NCBI GenBank assembly: GCA_020725025.1
Contig: DYFV01000033.1
Coordinates: forward strand, 1-54,913
Direction: 5' to 3'
DNA length: 54,913 bases
Source: Azoarcus sp.
GTDB taxonomy: Bacteria; Pseudomonadota; Gammaproteobacteria; Burkholderiales; Rhodocyclaceae
Shown: positions 27,923-38,862 of the stretch, piece by piece
How positions within the stretch are numbered: position 1 is the stretch's first letter
Layout: each line of letters begins with the position of its first letter
Program-made: the position numbers and the translations under genes
The notes under the pieces: generated by a model
Databases searched by the model: none
What the model was told of the DNA's origin: nothing
Seen by the model: the letters and a program-made list of their open reading frames with translations, nothing else

Positions 27923-28920
27923 TCCAGCCTCCGCCCGCCGGCCCCGTGCCCTATCCGCGCGACTTCGCGCTGCGCCTGCTCACCGACATGCTGCGCATCC
28001 GGCGCATGGAGGAGCGCGCCGCGCAGCTCTACGGCGCCGGCAAGATCCGCGGCTTCCTGCACCTGTATATCGGCGAGGAGGCGGTGGCCACCGGCGCGAT
28101 CCATGCGCTCGCCGCCGAGGACAACGTGGTGGCCACCTATCGCGAGCACGGTCACGCGCTGCTGCGCGGCGTCCCCATGGACGCGATCATGGCCGAGATG
28201 TACGGCAAGCGGGAGGGCTGCAGCCGGGGCCGGGGCGGCTCCATGCACCTCTTCGATGCCCGCAGCCGCTTCTTCGGCGGACACGCCATCGTCGGCGGCG
28301 CGCTGCCCCTGGCCGCCGGGCTGGCGCTGGCCGACCGGATGCAGGGCGCGGCGCGCGTCACCGCCTGCTTCTTCGGCGAGGGGGCGATGGCCGAGGGTGC
28401 CTTCCACGAGTCCATGAACCTCGCCGCCCTGTGGCGGCTGCCGGTGCTCTTCCTGTGCGAGAACAACCTCTACGCCATGGGTACCGCCCTGGCGCGCTCG
28501 GAGTCGCAGACCGACCTGTGCGAGAAGGCCGCGAGCTATCGGGTGCCCGCTCATCCGGTGGACGGCATGGACGTGATGGCGGTGCACGAGGCCGCGCGCG
28601 CCGCGCGTCTCGAGGTGATCGAATCGGCCGGGCCGGTCTTCCTGGAACTGCGGACCTACCGCTTCCGCGCCCACTCCATGTTCGATCCCGAGCTCTACCG
28701 GGACAAGGCCGAGGTCGAGGAATGGAAGGCGCGCGGGCCCATCCATACCTGGTCGGCGCGCCTCAAGGCGCAGGGCCTGCTCACCGAGGAGGACTTCCTC
28801 GCCATCGACCGGGAGGTCGGCGCCGAGGTGCAGCGCGCGGTGGACTTCGCCGAGGCGGGTAGCTGGGAGCCGGTCGAGGATCTCGCGCGCGACCTCCATA
28901 CGCCGGAGGCCGCGCCATGA
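27919..28920 (+). CDS. 2-oxoacid dehydrogenase E1 component, alpha subunit
   Basis: This 333-residue thiamine-diphosphate E1 alpha subunit belongs to the PdhA/AcoA class. The ThDP/Mg motif reads FGEGAMAEG...CENN, with Glu where the classic motif has Asp (GDG). The lid segment [20 protein letters not shown] is present. Start and stop overlap the neighbours by 4 bases. With E1 beta and E2 it decarboxylates a 2-oxoacid and passes the acyl group to lipoate. Pyruvate and acetoin are both possible substrates. Confidence 0.93.
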
Positions 28921-29888
28921 GCACGACCTATCGCGACGCCCTGCGGGACGGACTGCGCGAGGCGCTGCAGCGCGACGCCCGCGTCTTCCTGATGGGCGAG
29001 GATGTCGGCCGCTACGGCGGCACCTATGCGGTGAGCAAGGGCCTGCTCGACGAGTTCGGGCCGGAGCGCATCCGCGACACGCCGCTCTCCGAGCTCGCCT
29101 TCGTGGGGATGGGCGTCGGCGCGGCGCTGGGCGGCATGCGCCCCATCGTCGAGGTGATGACGGTGAACTTCAGCCTGCTCGCCCTCGACCAGATCGTGAA
29201 CGGCGCGGCCCTCTTGCGCCACATGTCGGGCGGACAGTTCTCGGTGCCGCTGGTCATCCGCATGGCGACCGGCGCCGGCCGCCAGCTCGCCGCCCAGCAC
29301 TCCCACAGCTTCGAGGGCTGGTACGCGCACATCCCGGGCCTGCGCATCCTCACCCCGGCCACCGTCGAGGACGCGCGCGGCATGCTGTGGCCGGCGCTGC
29401 AGGATCCCGACCCGGTGCTCCTCTTCGAGCACGCCCAGCTCTTCAACATGACGGGCGAGGCGTCCGACGGTACCGGAGTGGATATCCGCTCGGCCAAGGT
29501 GCGGCGGGCCGGCGACGACATCACGCTCGTCACCTATGGCGGGTCGCTGTGGAAGACGCTGGAGGCGGCCGAGCAACTCGCGGAGGAGGGCATCGAGGCC
29601 GAGGTCCTGGACCTGCGCGTGCTGCGCCCGCTCGACACCGAAACGCTCCTCGCCTCGGTGCGCCGGACCCGCCGCGCGGTAGTGGTGGACGAGGGCTGGC
29701 GCAGCGGCAGCCTGGCGGCGGAGGTGATGGCGCGCATCGTCGAGGAGGCCTTCTACGATCTGGACGCGCCGCTCGCACGGGTATGCAGCGAGGAGGTGCC
29801 GATTCCGTATCCGAAGCACCTGGAGGACGCGGCGCTGCCGCAGCCGGAGAAGATCGTCGCGGCGGCGAGGGGAGTGCTCGGGCGATGA
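28917..29888 (+). CDS. 2-oxoacid dehydrogenase E1 component, beta subunit
   Basis: This 323-residue E1 beta subunit has family marks [14 protein letters not shown], the [20 protein letters not shown] active-site stretch, and a transketolase C-terminal domain ([35 protein letters not shown]). It forms the alpha2beta2 E1 with the preceding gene, to which it is coupled by ATGA. Confidence 0.94.
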   Translation: MSTTYRDALRDGLREALQRDARVFLMGEDVGRYGGTYAVSKGLLDEFGPERIRDTPLSELAFVGMGVGAALGGMRPIVEVMTVNFSLLALDQIVNGAALLRHMSGGQFSVPLVIRMATGAGRQLAAQHSHSFEGWYAHIPGLRILTPATVEDARGMLWPALQDPDPVLLFEHAQLFNMTGEASDGTGVDIRSAKVRRAGDDITLVTYGGSLWKTLEAAEQLAEEGIEAEVLDLRVLRPLDTETLLASVRRTRRAVVVDEGWRSGSLAAEVMARIVEEAFYDLDAPLARVCSEEVPIPYPKHLEDAALPQPEKIVAAARGVLGR

Positions 29889-31057
29889 TCGAGTTCAAGC
29901 TGCCCTCCCTGGGCGCGGACATGGACGAGGGCAAGCTCCTCGAATGGCGCATCGAGCCCGGCGACCACGTCAAAGCCGGACAGGTGGTCGCGGTGGTCGA
30001 CACGGCCAAGGCGGCGGTGGACGTGGAGAGCTGGGACGAGGGAACGGTGCACGAGCTCCTGGTGCAGCCGGGGGAGACCGTGCCGGTGGGAACGGTGCTG
30101 GCGATCTTCCTGGCGGAGGGCGAGTCGCCGGAGACCTCGGCGGCGCCCGCGCGCGCCGCGGGCCGGCCTGGGGCGCAGCCCCGGGCTGCGGTCGGGGCGC
30201 GGCCTTCGGAGCCGCTGGTGCCGGCGCCGGCCGAGGAGCGCCGCCGCGTTTCGCCCGCCGCGCGGCGGCGGGCGGAGGAGCTGCGCGTTCCCCTCGACGC
30301 GGTGAGCGGCACCGGGCCGGGCGGCGCGGTGACGCTGGAGGATGTGGAACGGGCCGCCGGTGCGGGGGCGGCCGCCGACCGCAGCGCCGCGATGCGCCAG
30401 GCGATCGCCGCCGCGATGAGCCGCTCCAAGCGCGAGATTCCCCATTACTATCTTTCCGAAACCATCCCCCTCGGGCGCGCGACGGCGTGGCTCGCGCGGC
30501 GCAACGCCGAGCGGCCCGTCATCGATCGGGTGCTGATGGGGGCCGTCCTTCTCAAGGCGGTGGCGGTCACCCTCGGGCGGTTTCCGGAGCTCAACGGCCA
30601 CCATGTGGACGGGGCCTTCCGGCCGAGCGCGGCGGTGCACCTCGGCGTCGCCATCTCGCTGCGCCAGGGCGGGCTGATCGCCCCCGCCATCCACGACGCT
30701 GCCGGCAAGGCGCTCGACCACCTCATGGCCGAGCTCACCGACCTGGTGAAGCGCGCCCGCGCCGGGTCGCTGCGGAGCTCCGAGCTGTCCGACCCCACCA
30801 TCACCGTGACCAACCTCGGCGACCAGGGCGCGGAGAGCGTCTTCGGTGTGATCTATCCGCCGCAGGTGGCGCTGGTGGGCTTCGGCCGGGTGACGGAGCG
30901 GCCGTGGGTGGAGGAGGGCAGGCTGCTCGTCGTGCCCGCCGTCACCGCGAGCCTGGCCGCCGATCACCGGGTGAGCGACGGCCACCGCGGCGCGCTTTTC
31001 CTCGGCACGCTGCGCGACCTGCTGCAGGCACCCGAAGATTTCCTGGAGGCGAAATGA
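29885..31057 (+). CDS. 2-oxoacid dehydrogenase E2 component (dihydrolipoamide acyltransferase)
   Basis: This 390-residue E2 has one lipoyl domain (1-78, Lys42 in [11 protein letters not shown]), an Ala/Pro/Arg linker, an E1/E3-binding domain (about 119-156, [15 protein letters not shown]) and a catalytic domain with the DHRVSDG active site (360-366). The catalytic domain is compact, giving a short E2. No E3 (dihydrolipoamide dehydrogenase) follows; the next gene is an acyl carrier protein. The start overlaps the E1 beta stop (ATGA). Confidence 0.93.
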   Translation: MIEFKLPSLGADMDEGKLLEWRIEPGDHVKAGQVVAVVDTAKAAVDVESWDEGTVHELLVQPGETVPVGTVLAIFLAEGESPETSAAPARAAGRPGAQPRAAVGARPSEPLVPAPAEERRRVSPAARRRAEELRVPLDAVSGTGPGGAVTLEDVERAAGAGAAADRSAAMRQAIAAAMSRSKREIPHYYLSETIPLGRATAWLARRNAERPVIDRVLMGAVLLKAVAVTLGRFPELNGHHVDGAFRPSAAVHLGVAISLRQGGLIAPAIHDAAGKALDHLMAELTDLVKRARAGSLRSSELSDPTITVTNLGDQGAESVFGVIYPPQVALVGFGRVTERPWVEEGRLLVVPAVTASLAADHRVSDGHRGALFLGTLRDLLQAPEDFLEAK

Positions 31058-31305
31058 ACGAGCAAGAGATCCGCGCCAGCGTGATCGCCGCGCTGAAGAC
31101 CGTCGCCCCGGAGGTCGAGGACGACACCCTCGACGCCGGCAAGCCCTTGCGCAACCAGGTCGATCTCGACTCCATGGACTGGCTCAACTTCCTGGTGGCG
31201 ATCCACGAGCGCCTGCAGGTGGACATCCCCGAATCGGACTACGCGAAGCTCACCAGCCTCGATCGGATCGTCGCCTACGTCGCCGGGCGGTCGCCGCGCG
31301 TCTAG
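31054..31305 (+). CDS. Stand-alone acyl carrier protein
   Basis: This 83-residue acyl carrier protein has a phosphopantetheine attachment site at Ser40 (VDLDSMDWLNF), with four-helix spacing and an acidic profile. It overlaps the E2 stop by 4 bases, so it is co-translated with a dehydrogenase complex rather than with fatty acid synthesis genes. It may accept the acyl group from E2 or from the AMP-forming ligase. The Asp-Ser-Met motif is intact, so phosphopantetheinylation is expected. Confidence 0.9.
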   Translation: MNEQEIRASVIAALKTVAPEVEDDTLDAGKPLRNQVDLDSMDWLNFLVAIHERLQVDIPESDYAKLTSLDRIVAYVAGRSPRV

Positions 31306-31351
31306 CGCGGCGTTGGTCCCTTCCGACCGGACCGGGGCTGCGCGGCCGCCG

Positions 31352-32697
<1,346 letters not shown>

Positions 32698-32701
<4 letters not shown>

Positions 32702-34512
32702 GCGGGGGCCTCCCTTTGTGCCGTGGGTGTCGGTGCCTTGGGCAGCTCGACGACGAACTCGGCGCCGCCCTCGGGCCGGTTGTGCCCGCTCAGCCGGCCG
32801 CCGAAGTCGCGGATGATCCCCGAGGAGATCGCCAGTCCCAGCCCGAGCCCCGCGCCGGGTGCCTTGTCCGTGCAGAAGGGCTCGAAGAGCCGCGGCAGGA
32901 TGGCTTCGGCGATACCCGCTCCGGTGTCGCTCACCCGGACCAGGACGCGCTCGCCGAGGTCCTCGCAGCGCGCCCAGAGCGTGCGCCGCGGCTGCCCGGC
33001 CAACGCGTCGACGGCGTTGTTGAAGAGATTCACCAGCACCTGCTCGAGGCGCACGTCCTCGGCCTGCACCAGGATGTCGGGGTCGGGCGCCGCGATGTCG
33101 GCGTCGATCGCCGCCTCCTTGATGCGGGGCTCGACGAGGAACTGCGCATTGGCGAGTGCCCGCGCCAGGGATACCGGCGCGAGCTCGGCCGGGGATTTGC
33201 GCGCGAAGGATTTAAGGGCCCGCGTGATCTTGCCCATGCGCTGCACGAGATGGGCGATGCGGGCGAGATTGTGGTCGGCCTCCGCCAGGCGGTCGTGCTG
33301 GAGCAGCACCCGGGCGTTGTCGGAGAGGGTGCGCAGGGCCGCGAGCGGCTGGTTGACCTCGTGGGCGATGCCGGCCGCCATCTGCCCCAGTACCGCCAGC
33401 TTGCCGGCCTGCACCAGCTCCGCCTCGGTGCGCTTGCGTTCGCCGATCTCGTGGACGAGGCGGGAGTTGGCGGCGGTGAGCTCGCGGGTGCGCTCGCCGA
33501 CCAGCATCTCGAGCTCCCTGCGGGTGCGCCGGCGCTGACGCAGGTAGAGGGCCAGCAGGGCGAGGAAGGCGTACAGCACGGCGGTGGCGAGCGCGGCGAG
33601 CTGCCTGGCCGCCGCCACCGGGTCGAGGCTGGAGAAGAGGAGCAGGCGCCAGCCGGAGCCGGGCAGCGGGCGCTCCTGCACCAGGTGCAGCGAGGCCTCG
33701 TGTCCTGCGCTCGCCTCCAGGCGGACCAGCCGCGCCTGGTCGGGCGCTGCAGCCGGCAGTGCCTCCATCTCCAGCGGGGCGATGGTGACGCCGTCGTACT
33801 GGCGGGTGACGCTTACCCGCGCGAGCGTGTCCCGGGAGAGCGGGCGCAGGGAGCGGAACTTCCAGGAGGGCAGGGAGGAGAGGGCGATGACCTCGTTCTC
33901 GTCGGCGACCGCGACGATCTCGTCCGCGGCCTGCCAGTCCCGCTCCAGGCTGTCCAGCTTGGTCTTGAGCACCGCCACGCCGACGGTGCGTTCGCCCTTG
34001 GTGATCGGGTAGGAGAAGTAATAGCCGGGCAGGCCGCTGGTCGTGCCGATGCCGTGGAAACGTCCGCTGCCCTTGGTGAGCGCGTCCTGGAAGTAGGGCC
34101 GGTAGGCGAGGTCCTCGCCCACGAAGGTGACGGGCTCGTTCCAGTTGCTCGCCGCCGCGACGCGGCCGGTGAGGTCGAGGACGTAGATGGCGTTGGAGCC
34201 GGCGCGCCGGTTCATCTGCTCGAGGTATCCGTTGACGTCGTCCTGACGAGCCGGAGCCGCCCCTTCGTCGAGCAGTGCCACCACCCGCGGATCGAGGCCG
34301 AGGAGCGTGGGCAGGTAGTCGTACTTCTGGAGCTCGGCGTTGAGCCCGGAGGCGTAGAGGGCAAGGCGCTGCTGCCCGGCGTCCCGCAGCCGGGCGATGC
34401 CGGACCGTTCCGCCCACGCGGCGGCGATCCACATGGCGAGCGCCGTCGAGCCGAGAAACAGGACCCAGCCCAGCCAGCGCCATCGAACCACGGCGGTGCG
34501 CACGGAAGCCAT
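32698..34512 (-). CDS. dctB: Sensor histidine kinase, DctB-like
   Basis: This 604-residue membrane kinase has a first membrane segment at about 13-33, a periplasmic double-PAS-type sensor (about 45-290, with YRPYFQDALTKGSGRFHGIG and PGYYFSYPI as in DctB), a second membrane segment near 305-325, a coiled coil, the phospho-His motif GIAHEVNQPL, and an ATPase domain (NLFNNAVDAL, DTGAGIAE, GLGLGLAIS). It probably detects succinate, fumarate or malate. ATG at 34512 was chosen because residues further upstream lack the sensor pattern. It is coupled to the regulator gene. Confidence 0.92.
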
Positions 34513-34570
34513 CGCCGCATTCTGCCACTGTCGGCGGCGGCCGGTTGCGGCAATGGCGTGCGCCGCCGCT

Positions 34571-34604
34571 TCCAGGCGCCGCGCTGCAACGCGCGGCGCC
34601 TGGA
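34571..34604. repeat. Perfect 14-bp-arm stem-loop between the phasin-like and dctB genes
   Basis: The left arm tccaggcgccgcgc (34571-34584) is fully complementary to 34591-34604, with the 6-base loop tgcaac. It lies about 50 bases downstream of the phasin-like stop and about 60 upstream of the kinase start. It probably separates the two transcripts, but there is no T-run, so intrinsic termination is uncertain. Confidence 0.65.
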
Positions 34605-34655
34605 ACCGGGGCGCATCGCCGGACGGCGACAGGGGGTCCGCGTTCAGATCCAGGC

Positions 34656-35393
34656 TCAGCCCTTGTGCCGGCGGGCCGGTGCGGCGGCGACGGTTTCGGG
34701 CTCCGGCGCGGGATCCTGCGCGGGGGGCCGCGCCATCCCGGCCACCCGATGATGCATCCCTTCCAGCATGCCGATGAGCACGCCGCTCACGAGCGTCGAG
34801 TAGCCGTCGAGCAAGGCCTGGGTGGTGCGCAGGCCCTGCTCGCGGCTCGCTCGCAGGGCGGACCGCGCCTGCGCCATGAGGCGGTCGACGACGAATGCCG
34901 CCTGGGCGCCGGTCCCGGTGCCGTGCAGGCGCATCGAGGCGATGACGTGCGCCCAGGGCCCCTGCAGCGGCCCGGCCGCGACCTGCGCCACGCCCGTCAC
35001 CGACTCGATGAAGGCGGTCTCCAGCGTCTCGATCTCGTCGAGGGCGCGCTTGAGCCGCGTCTCGCCGAAATCGAAGCCCCGGTCCACGAACTGCTGCAGC
35101 GCCTTGTGGTGCGCCTCCACCGCCGTGATGAGCGCCTCGTCCATGCCGGCGACGGCCTCGCCGAGCAGGGCCGCGATGTCCACCGCGGCACCCGGATTTC
35201 GCGCAGCGCCCGCCGACGCCGCCTCGGTCACCGCCGTCAGCGTGCCGCACACGTTGTGCAGCGCGAGCTCGCGACCCTGCAGCGCCCGCAGCGTGGTTTC
35301 GCTGACCGCGCGGCGCAGGGCCGCGCCCTGCCGGGTGGTCGCGTCGGCAAACAGCTTGACCAGGGCGTCCTGGTCGAACTCCAGCTCTTCCAT
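34656..35393 (-). CDS. Phasin-like helical protein at the end of the PHA operon
   Basis: This 245-residue, mostly helical, Ala-rich protein has no signal peptide or membrane segment and ends in a Pro/Ala/Arg tail (PARRHKG). I do not recognise a named family with certainty. Its position directly after phaB (28 bp), its size and its amphipathic helices suggest a PHA-granule-associated protein. The ribosome site ggagaagg precedes the ATG. Function is inferred from context only. Confidence 0.7.
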   Translation of the reverse strand: MEELEFDQDALVKLFADATTRQGAALRRAVSETTLRALQGRELALHNVCGTLTAVTEAASAGAARNPGAAVDIAALLGEAVAGMDEALITAVEAHHKALQQFVDRGFDFGETRLKRALDEIETLETAFIESVTGVAQVAAGPLQGPWAHVIASMRLHGTGTGAQAAFVVDRLMAQARSALRASREQGLRTTQALLDGYSTLVSGVLIGMLEGMHHRVAGMARPPAQDPAPEPETVAAAPARRHKG

Positions 35394-35421
35394 GATGCCT
35401 TCTCCAGTGAATTGCGACGGG

Positions 35422-36168
35422 TCACTGCATGTGCTGACCGCCGTTGATGGCGATGTTGGCGCCGGTCACGAAGGCGGCCTCGTCGGAAGCGAGATAGATG
35501 ATGAGGCCCGCCACCTCTTCCGGCTTGCCCAGCCGGCCCACCGGGATCTGCGGCAGGATCTTGCTGTCGAGGATGTCGGCGGGGATGGCGGTCACCATCT
35601 TGGTGCCGATGTAGCCCGGGGAGATGGTGTTCACCGTGACGCCGCGGCGCGCGACCTCCAGGGCCAGCGCCTTGGTGAAGCCGTGCACGCCGGCCTTGGC
35701 CGCCGAGTAGTTGGTCTGGCCGAAAGCGCCCTTTGAGCCATTCACCGACGAGACGTTGATGATGCGGCCCCAGCCGCGCTCGCTCATGGCGTCGCACACC
35801 TGCTTGGTCATGTTGAAAAGGCTGTCCAGGTTGGTGCGCATCACCGCATCCCAGCTGGTCTTCTCCATCTTCTTGAAGGTCACGTCGCGGGTGATGCCGG
35901 CGTTGTTCACCAGGATGTCGATGTCGCCGAGTCTGTCGCGCACGGCGGCCGCGGCCTCTGCGCACGAGTCGAAATCGGCCACGTCGCAAGGCACCGCGAG
36001 GATGCGGTAGCCGCGCTTCTCCATCTGGGCCACCCAGTCGCCGTGGGACTGGTTGCTCGGCGAATAGGTGGTCGCCACGCGGTAGCCGGCGTCGGCCATC
36101 TTGGTGCAGATCATCTCGCCCAGACCGCCCATGCCGCCGGTGACCAGGACCACTCGCTTGTCGTTCAT
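35422..36168 (-). CDS. phaB: Acetoacetyl-CoA reductase
   Basis: This 248-residue short-chain dehydrogenase reduces acetoacetyl-CoA to (R)-3-hydroxybutyryl-CoA with NADPH. It has the cofactor motif VTGGMGGLGEMI, NNAGITRD, the catalytic Ser/Tyr/Lys in NVSSVNGSKGAFGQTNYSAAKAG, and the PhaB-type GRLGKPEEVAGLIIYLASDE end region. It is 48 bp after phaA with an aaggag ribosome site. It forms the PHB-precursor pair with phaA. No PHA synthase is in the window. Confidence 0.95.
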   Translation of the reverse strand: MNDKRVVLVTGGMGGLGEMICTKMADAGYRVATTYSPSNQSHGDWVAQMEKRGYRILAVPCDVADFDSCAEAAAAVRDRLGDIDILVNNAGITRDVTFKKMEKTSWDAVMRTNLDSLFNMTKQVCDAMSERGWGRIINVSSVNGSKGAFGQTNYSAAKAGVHGFTKALALEVARRGVTVNTISPGYIGTKMVTAIPADILDSKILPQIPVGRLGKPEEVAGLIIYLASDEAAFVTGANIAINGGQHMQ

Positions 36169-36216
36169 TGTCGTTTTCTCCTTGGAGTCTCTCGTTGAAG
36201 GGGCTGGGGTGCGTGG

Positions 36217-37392
36217 TCAGCGCTCGATCGCCAGGGCCACGCCCATGCCGCCGCCGATGCACAGCGAGGCCAGACCGCGCTTGGCGTCGCGCCTGATCAT
36301 TTCGTGGATCAGGGTGACCAGGATGCGGCAGCCGGACGCGCCGATGGGATGGCCGATGGCGATCGCGCCGCCGTTGACGTTGATCCGGCCGGGGTTCCAG
36401 CCCATCTCCTTGTTCACCGCGATGGCCTGGGCGGCGAAGGCCTCGTTGATCTCCATGAGGTCGAGGTCGTCGACGCTCCAGCCCGCCTTGTCCAGGCAGC
36501 GCCTGGAGGCGGGGACCGGGCCCATGCCCATGATGGCCGGATCGAGGCCGGCCGAGGCGTAGGCGGCAATGCGCGCGAGCGGTTCGAGTCCGAGCTCGGC
36601 CGCCTTCTTCGCAGACATCATCAGCACCGCGGCGGCGCCGTCGTTGATGCCCGAGGCGTTGCCGGCGGTGACCGTGCCGGCCTTGTCGAAGGCCGGGCGC
36701 AGGGCGGCGAGCGATTCGAGGGTGGTGTCGGGCTTGATGAACTCGTCACGGTCGACCACCACCGTGCCCTTCCTCGTGGCGATCTCCACCGGCACGATCT
36801 CCTCGGCGAAGCGGCCCGCTTCCTGGGCGGCCGCGGCACGCTGCTGGGAGGCGGCCGCGAACGCGTCCTGCATGTCGCGGGTGATGCCATACTGCTTGGC
36901 CACGTTCTCGGCGGTGATGCCCATGTGGTACTGGTTGTACACGTCCCACAGGCCGTCGACGATCATCGAGTCCGCCATCTTCCAGTCGCCCATGCGCTGG
37001 CCGTCGCGGGAGCCCAGCAGCACGTGGGGCGCGGCGCTCATGTTCTCCTGGCCGCCCGCGATGACAACGTCGGCGTCGCCGCAGCGGATCGCCTGCGCAG
37101 CGAGATGGGTCGCCTTGAGCCCCGAGCCGCAGACCTTGCCCACGGTGAAGGCGGGCACGCCCTGCGGCAGGCCGGCCTTGATCACCGACTGGCGCGCCGG
37201 ATTCTGGCCGCTGCCGGCGGTGAGCACCTGGCCGAGGATCACTTCGTGCACCTGCTCGGGGGCGACGCCGCTTCTTGTCAGGAGCGCCCTGATGACCGTG
37301 GCGCCGAGCTCGGGCGCCGGCACCTTGGCGAGCGAGCCGCCGAACTTGCCGACCGCAGTGCGGACTGCGGCGACGATGACCACGTCTTCCAT
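36217..37392 (-). CDS. phaA: Acetyl-CoA acetyltransferase (beta-ketothiolase)
   Basis: This 391-residue biosynthetic thiolase condenses two acetyl-CoA to acetoacetyl-CoA. The nucleophile is Cys88 ([11 protein letters not shown]), the His motif is GHPIGASG and the second Cys is in LCIGGGMG. The length is typical. It is followed by phaB and the phasin-like gene, giving the usual PHB-precursor order. The ATG has a gaggagaag ribosome site. Confidence 0.95.
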   Translation of the reverse strand: MEDVVIVAAVRTAVGKFGGSLAKVPAPELGATVIRALLTRSGVAPEQVHEVILGQVLTAGSGQNPARQSVIKAGLPQGVPAFTVGKVCGSGLKATHLAAQAIRCGDADVVIAGGQENMSAAPHVLLGSRDGQRMGDWKMADSMIVDGLWDVYNQYHMGITAENVAKQYGITRDMQDAFAAASQQRAAAAQEAGRFAEEIVPVEIATRKGTVVVDRDEFIKPDTTLESLAALRPAFDKAGTVTAGNASGINDGAAAVLMMSAKKAAELGLEPLARIAAYASAGLDPAIMGMGPVPASRRCLDKAGWSVDDLDLMEINEAFAAQAIAVNKEMGWNPGRINVNGGAIAIGHPIGASGCRILVTLIHEMIRRDAKRGLASLCIGGGMGVALAIER

Positions 37393-37463
37393 GTCTTCTT
37401 CTCCTCTGAACGGTTGTCGGTCGTTTCTTGCGGGGCAGGGCCCGCCACCGCTCAAGCTGCCGT

Positions 37464-38816
37464 TCAGTGCAGCTTGACCTGCGGTTCGGTGCGGCGCGTG
37501 ATCGCACGCGCCAGCGTGTCGAGCGCGACCTTGGCGAAGCCGTGCAGGGCGAGCTCGTGCATCTTGTAGAGGGAGACGTACATCAGGCGGGCGAAGAGGC
37601 CCTCGACCATCAGCGAGCCGCCGATCAGGCCGCCCATCATGTTGCCCACGGTGGAGTACTCGCCCAGCGACACCAGGGAGCCGAAGTCGCGGTAGCGGTA
37701 GTCGGCGAGCGGTTTGCCTTCGAGCCGCCGGCGGATCTGCTTCACCAGATGCGAGGCCTGCTGGTGCGCGGCCTGTGCCCGCGGCGGCACGATGCCGCCC
37801 TTTTCCGGCCAGGGGCAGGCGGCGCAGTCGCCCAGCGCGAAAACGTCGTCGTCGAGGGTGGTCTGCAGGGTGGGGCGGACCACCAGCTGGTTCACGCGAT
37901 TGGTCTCGAGCCCGTCGAGCTCCCTGAGGAAGTCCGGCGCCTTGACCCCGGCGGCCCACACCACCAGCTCGGCGGCGAGCGTGCGGCCGTCGGCGAGCCG
38001 CACGCCGTCGGCGATGAGCTCGGCGACCCGGGCGCCGGTGTGCACCTCCACACCGAGCTTGCCCAGCAGGCGCTCGGTGGCCTGCGACAGGCGCGGCGGC
38101 AGGGCGGGCAGGATGCGGTCGGCGGCCTCGATCAGGCTCACCCGGATGTCCTTGTCCGGGTCCACCCGGTCGAGGCCGTAGGCCACCACCTCGCGGGCGC
38201 TGCGGTGCAACTCGGCGGCGAGCTCGACGCCGGTGGCGCCGGCGCCGATGATCGCCACGTGCAGTTGCCCGGGACGCAGCGGCTCGGGCTGCGCATGGGC
38301 GCGGATGCAGGCGTTGATCAGGCGGCCGTGGAAGCGCCGGGCGTCGGCCGCGCATTCGAGCTTGAGGGCATGCTCGGCCACGCCGGGCGTGCCGAAGTCG
38401 TTGCTCTGGCTGCCCACCGCGATGACCAGCGTGTCGTAGCCGAATACCCGTGCCGGCGTCACCTCGCGCCCCTCGTCGTCGCGGAAAGGCGCGACATGCA
38501 CCTCGCGCCGGATGCGGTCGAGGCCGACCATCTCGCCGATGCGGTAGCGGAAGCCATGCCAGTGCGACTGGGCGAGGTAGTCCACCTCGTGCGCGCTCAT
38601 GTCCATGCTGCCGGCGGCGATCTCGTGCAGCTTGGGCTTCCAGACATGGGTGCGGGTCTTCTCGATCAGGGTGACGCTCGCCTGGCCGCGCCGGCCCAGG
38701 GTGTCGCCCAGGCGGGTCGCCAGCTCCAGGCCGCCGGCGCCGCCGCCGACGATGACGATGCGGTGAACGGCGGTCGTGGCGGCCCCGAGGGTGTTGGGGA
38801 GGGGGCTTCTGTCCAT
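37464..38816 (-). CDS. ndh: Type II NADH dehydrogenase
   Basis: This 450-residue membrane-associated flavoprotein passes electrons from NADH to quinone without proton pumping. It has two dinucleotide motifs ([18 protein letters not shown] and [17 protein letters not shown]), the [10 protein letters not shown] segment that closes the FAD site, and a C-terminal amphipathic region for membrane contact ([18 protein letters not shown]). A ggagcaag ribosome site precedes the start. It lies 46 bp after the malic enzyme gene and 71 bp before phaA. Confidence 0.92.
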   Translation of the reverse strand: MDRSPLPNTLGAATTAVHRIVIVGGGAGGLELATRLGDTLGRRGQASVTLIEKTRTHVWKPKLHEIAAGSMDMSAHEVDYLAQSHWHGFRYRIGEMVGLDRIRREVHVAPFRDDEGREVTPARVFGYDTLVIAVGSQSNDFGTPGVAEHALKLECAADARRFHGRLINACIRAHAQPEPLRPGQLHVAIIGAGATGVELAAELHRSAREVVAYGLDRVDPDKDIRVSLIEAADRILPALPPRLSQATERLLGKLGVEVHTGARVAELIADGVRLADGRTLAAELVVWAAGVKAPDFLRELDGLETNRVNQLVVRPTLQTTLDDDVFALGDCAACPWPEKGGIVPPRAQAAHQQASHLVKQIRRRLEGKPLADYRYRDFGSLVSLGEYSTVGNMMGGLIGGSLMVEGLFARLMYVSLYKMHELALHGFAKVALDTLARAITRRTEPQVKLH

Positions 38817-38832
38817 GTTTTCTTGCTCCGGT

Positions 38833-38855
38833 GCCGCGCCCCGGCGGGGCGCGGC
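38833..38855. repeat. 10-bp-arm GC stem-loop between maeB and ndh
   Basis: gccgcgcccc (38833-38842) pairs exactly with 38846-38855 across a 3-base loop, just downstream of the malic enzyme stop on the minus strand. The A-rich bases that follow in the transcript belong to the ndh ribosome site, so it is not a standard terminator. It may attenuate read-through into ndh. Confidence 0.55.
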
Positions 38856-38862
38856 CGGGCGT

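Noticed and set aside
35190..35225. Fourth copy of the dispersed repeat inside the phasin-like gene (cccggatttcgcgcagcg)
   Set aside because: Only about 18 bases match, the gtagcccggatg end is missing, and it lies in a continuous coding frame.
37406..37467. 8-bp inverted repeat flanking the phaA/ndh gap (ctgaacgg ... ccgttcag)
   Set aside because: The arms are short and 46 bases apart, and one overlaps the ndh stop codon. Likely chance.
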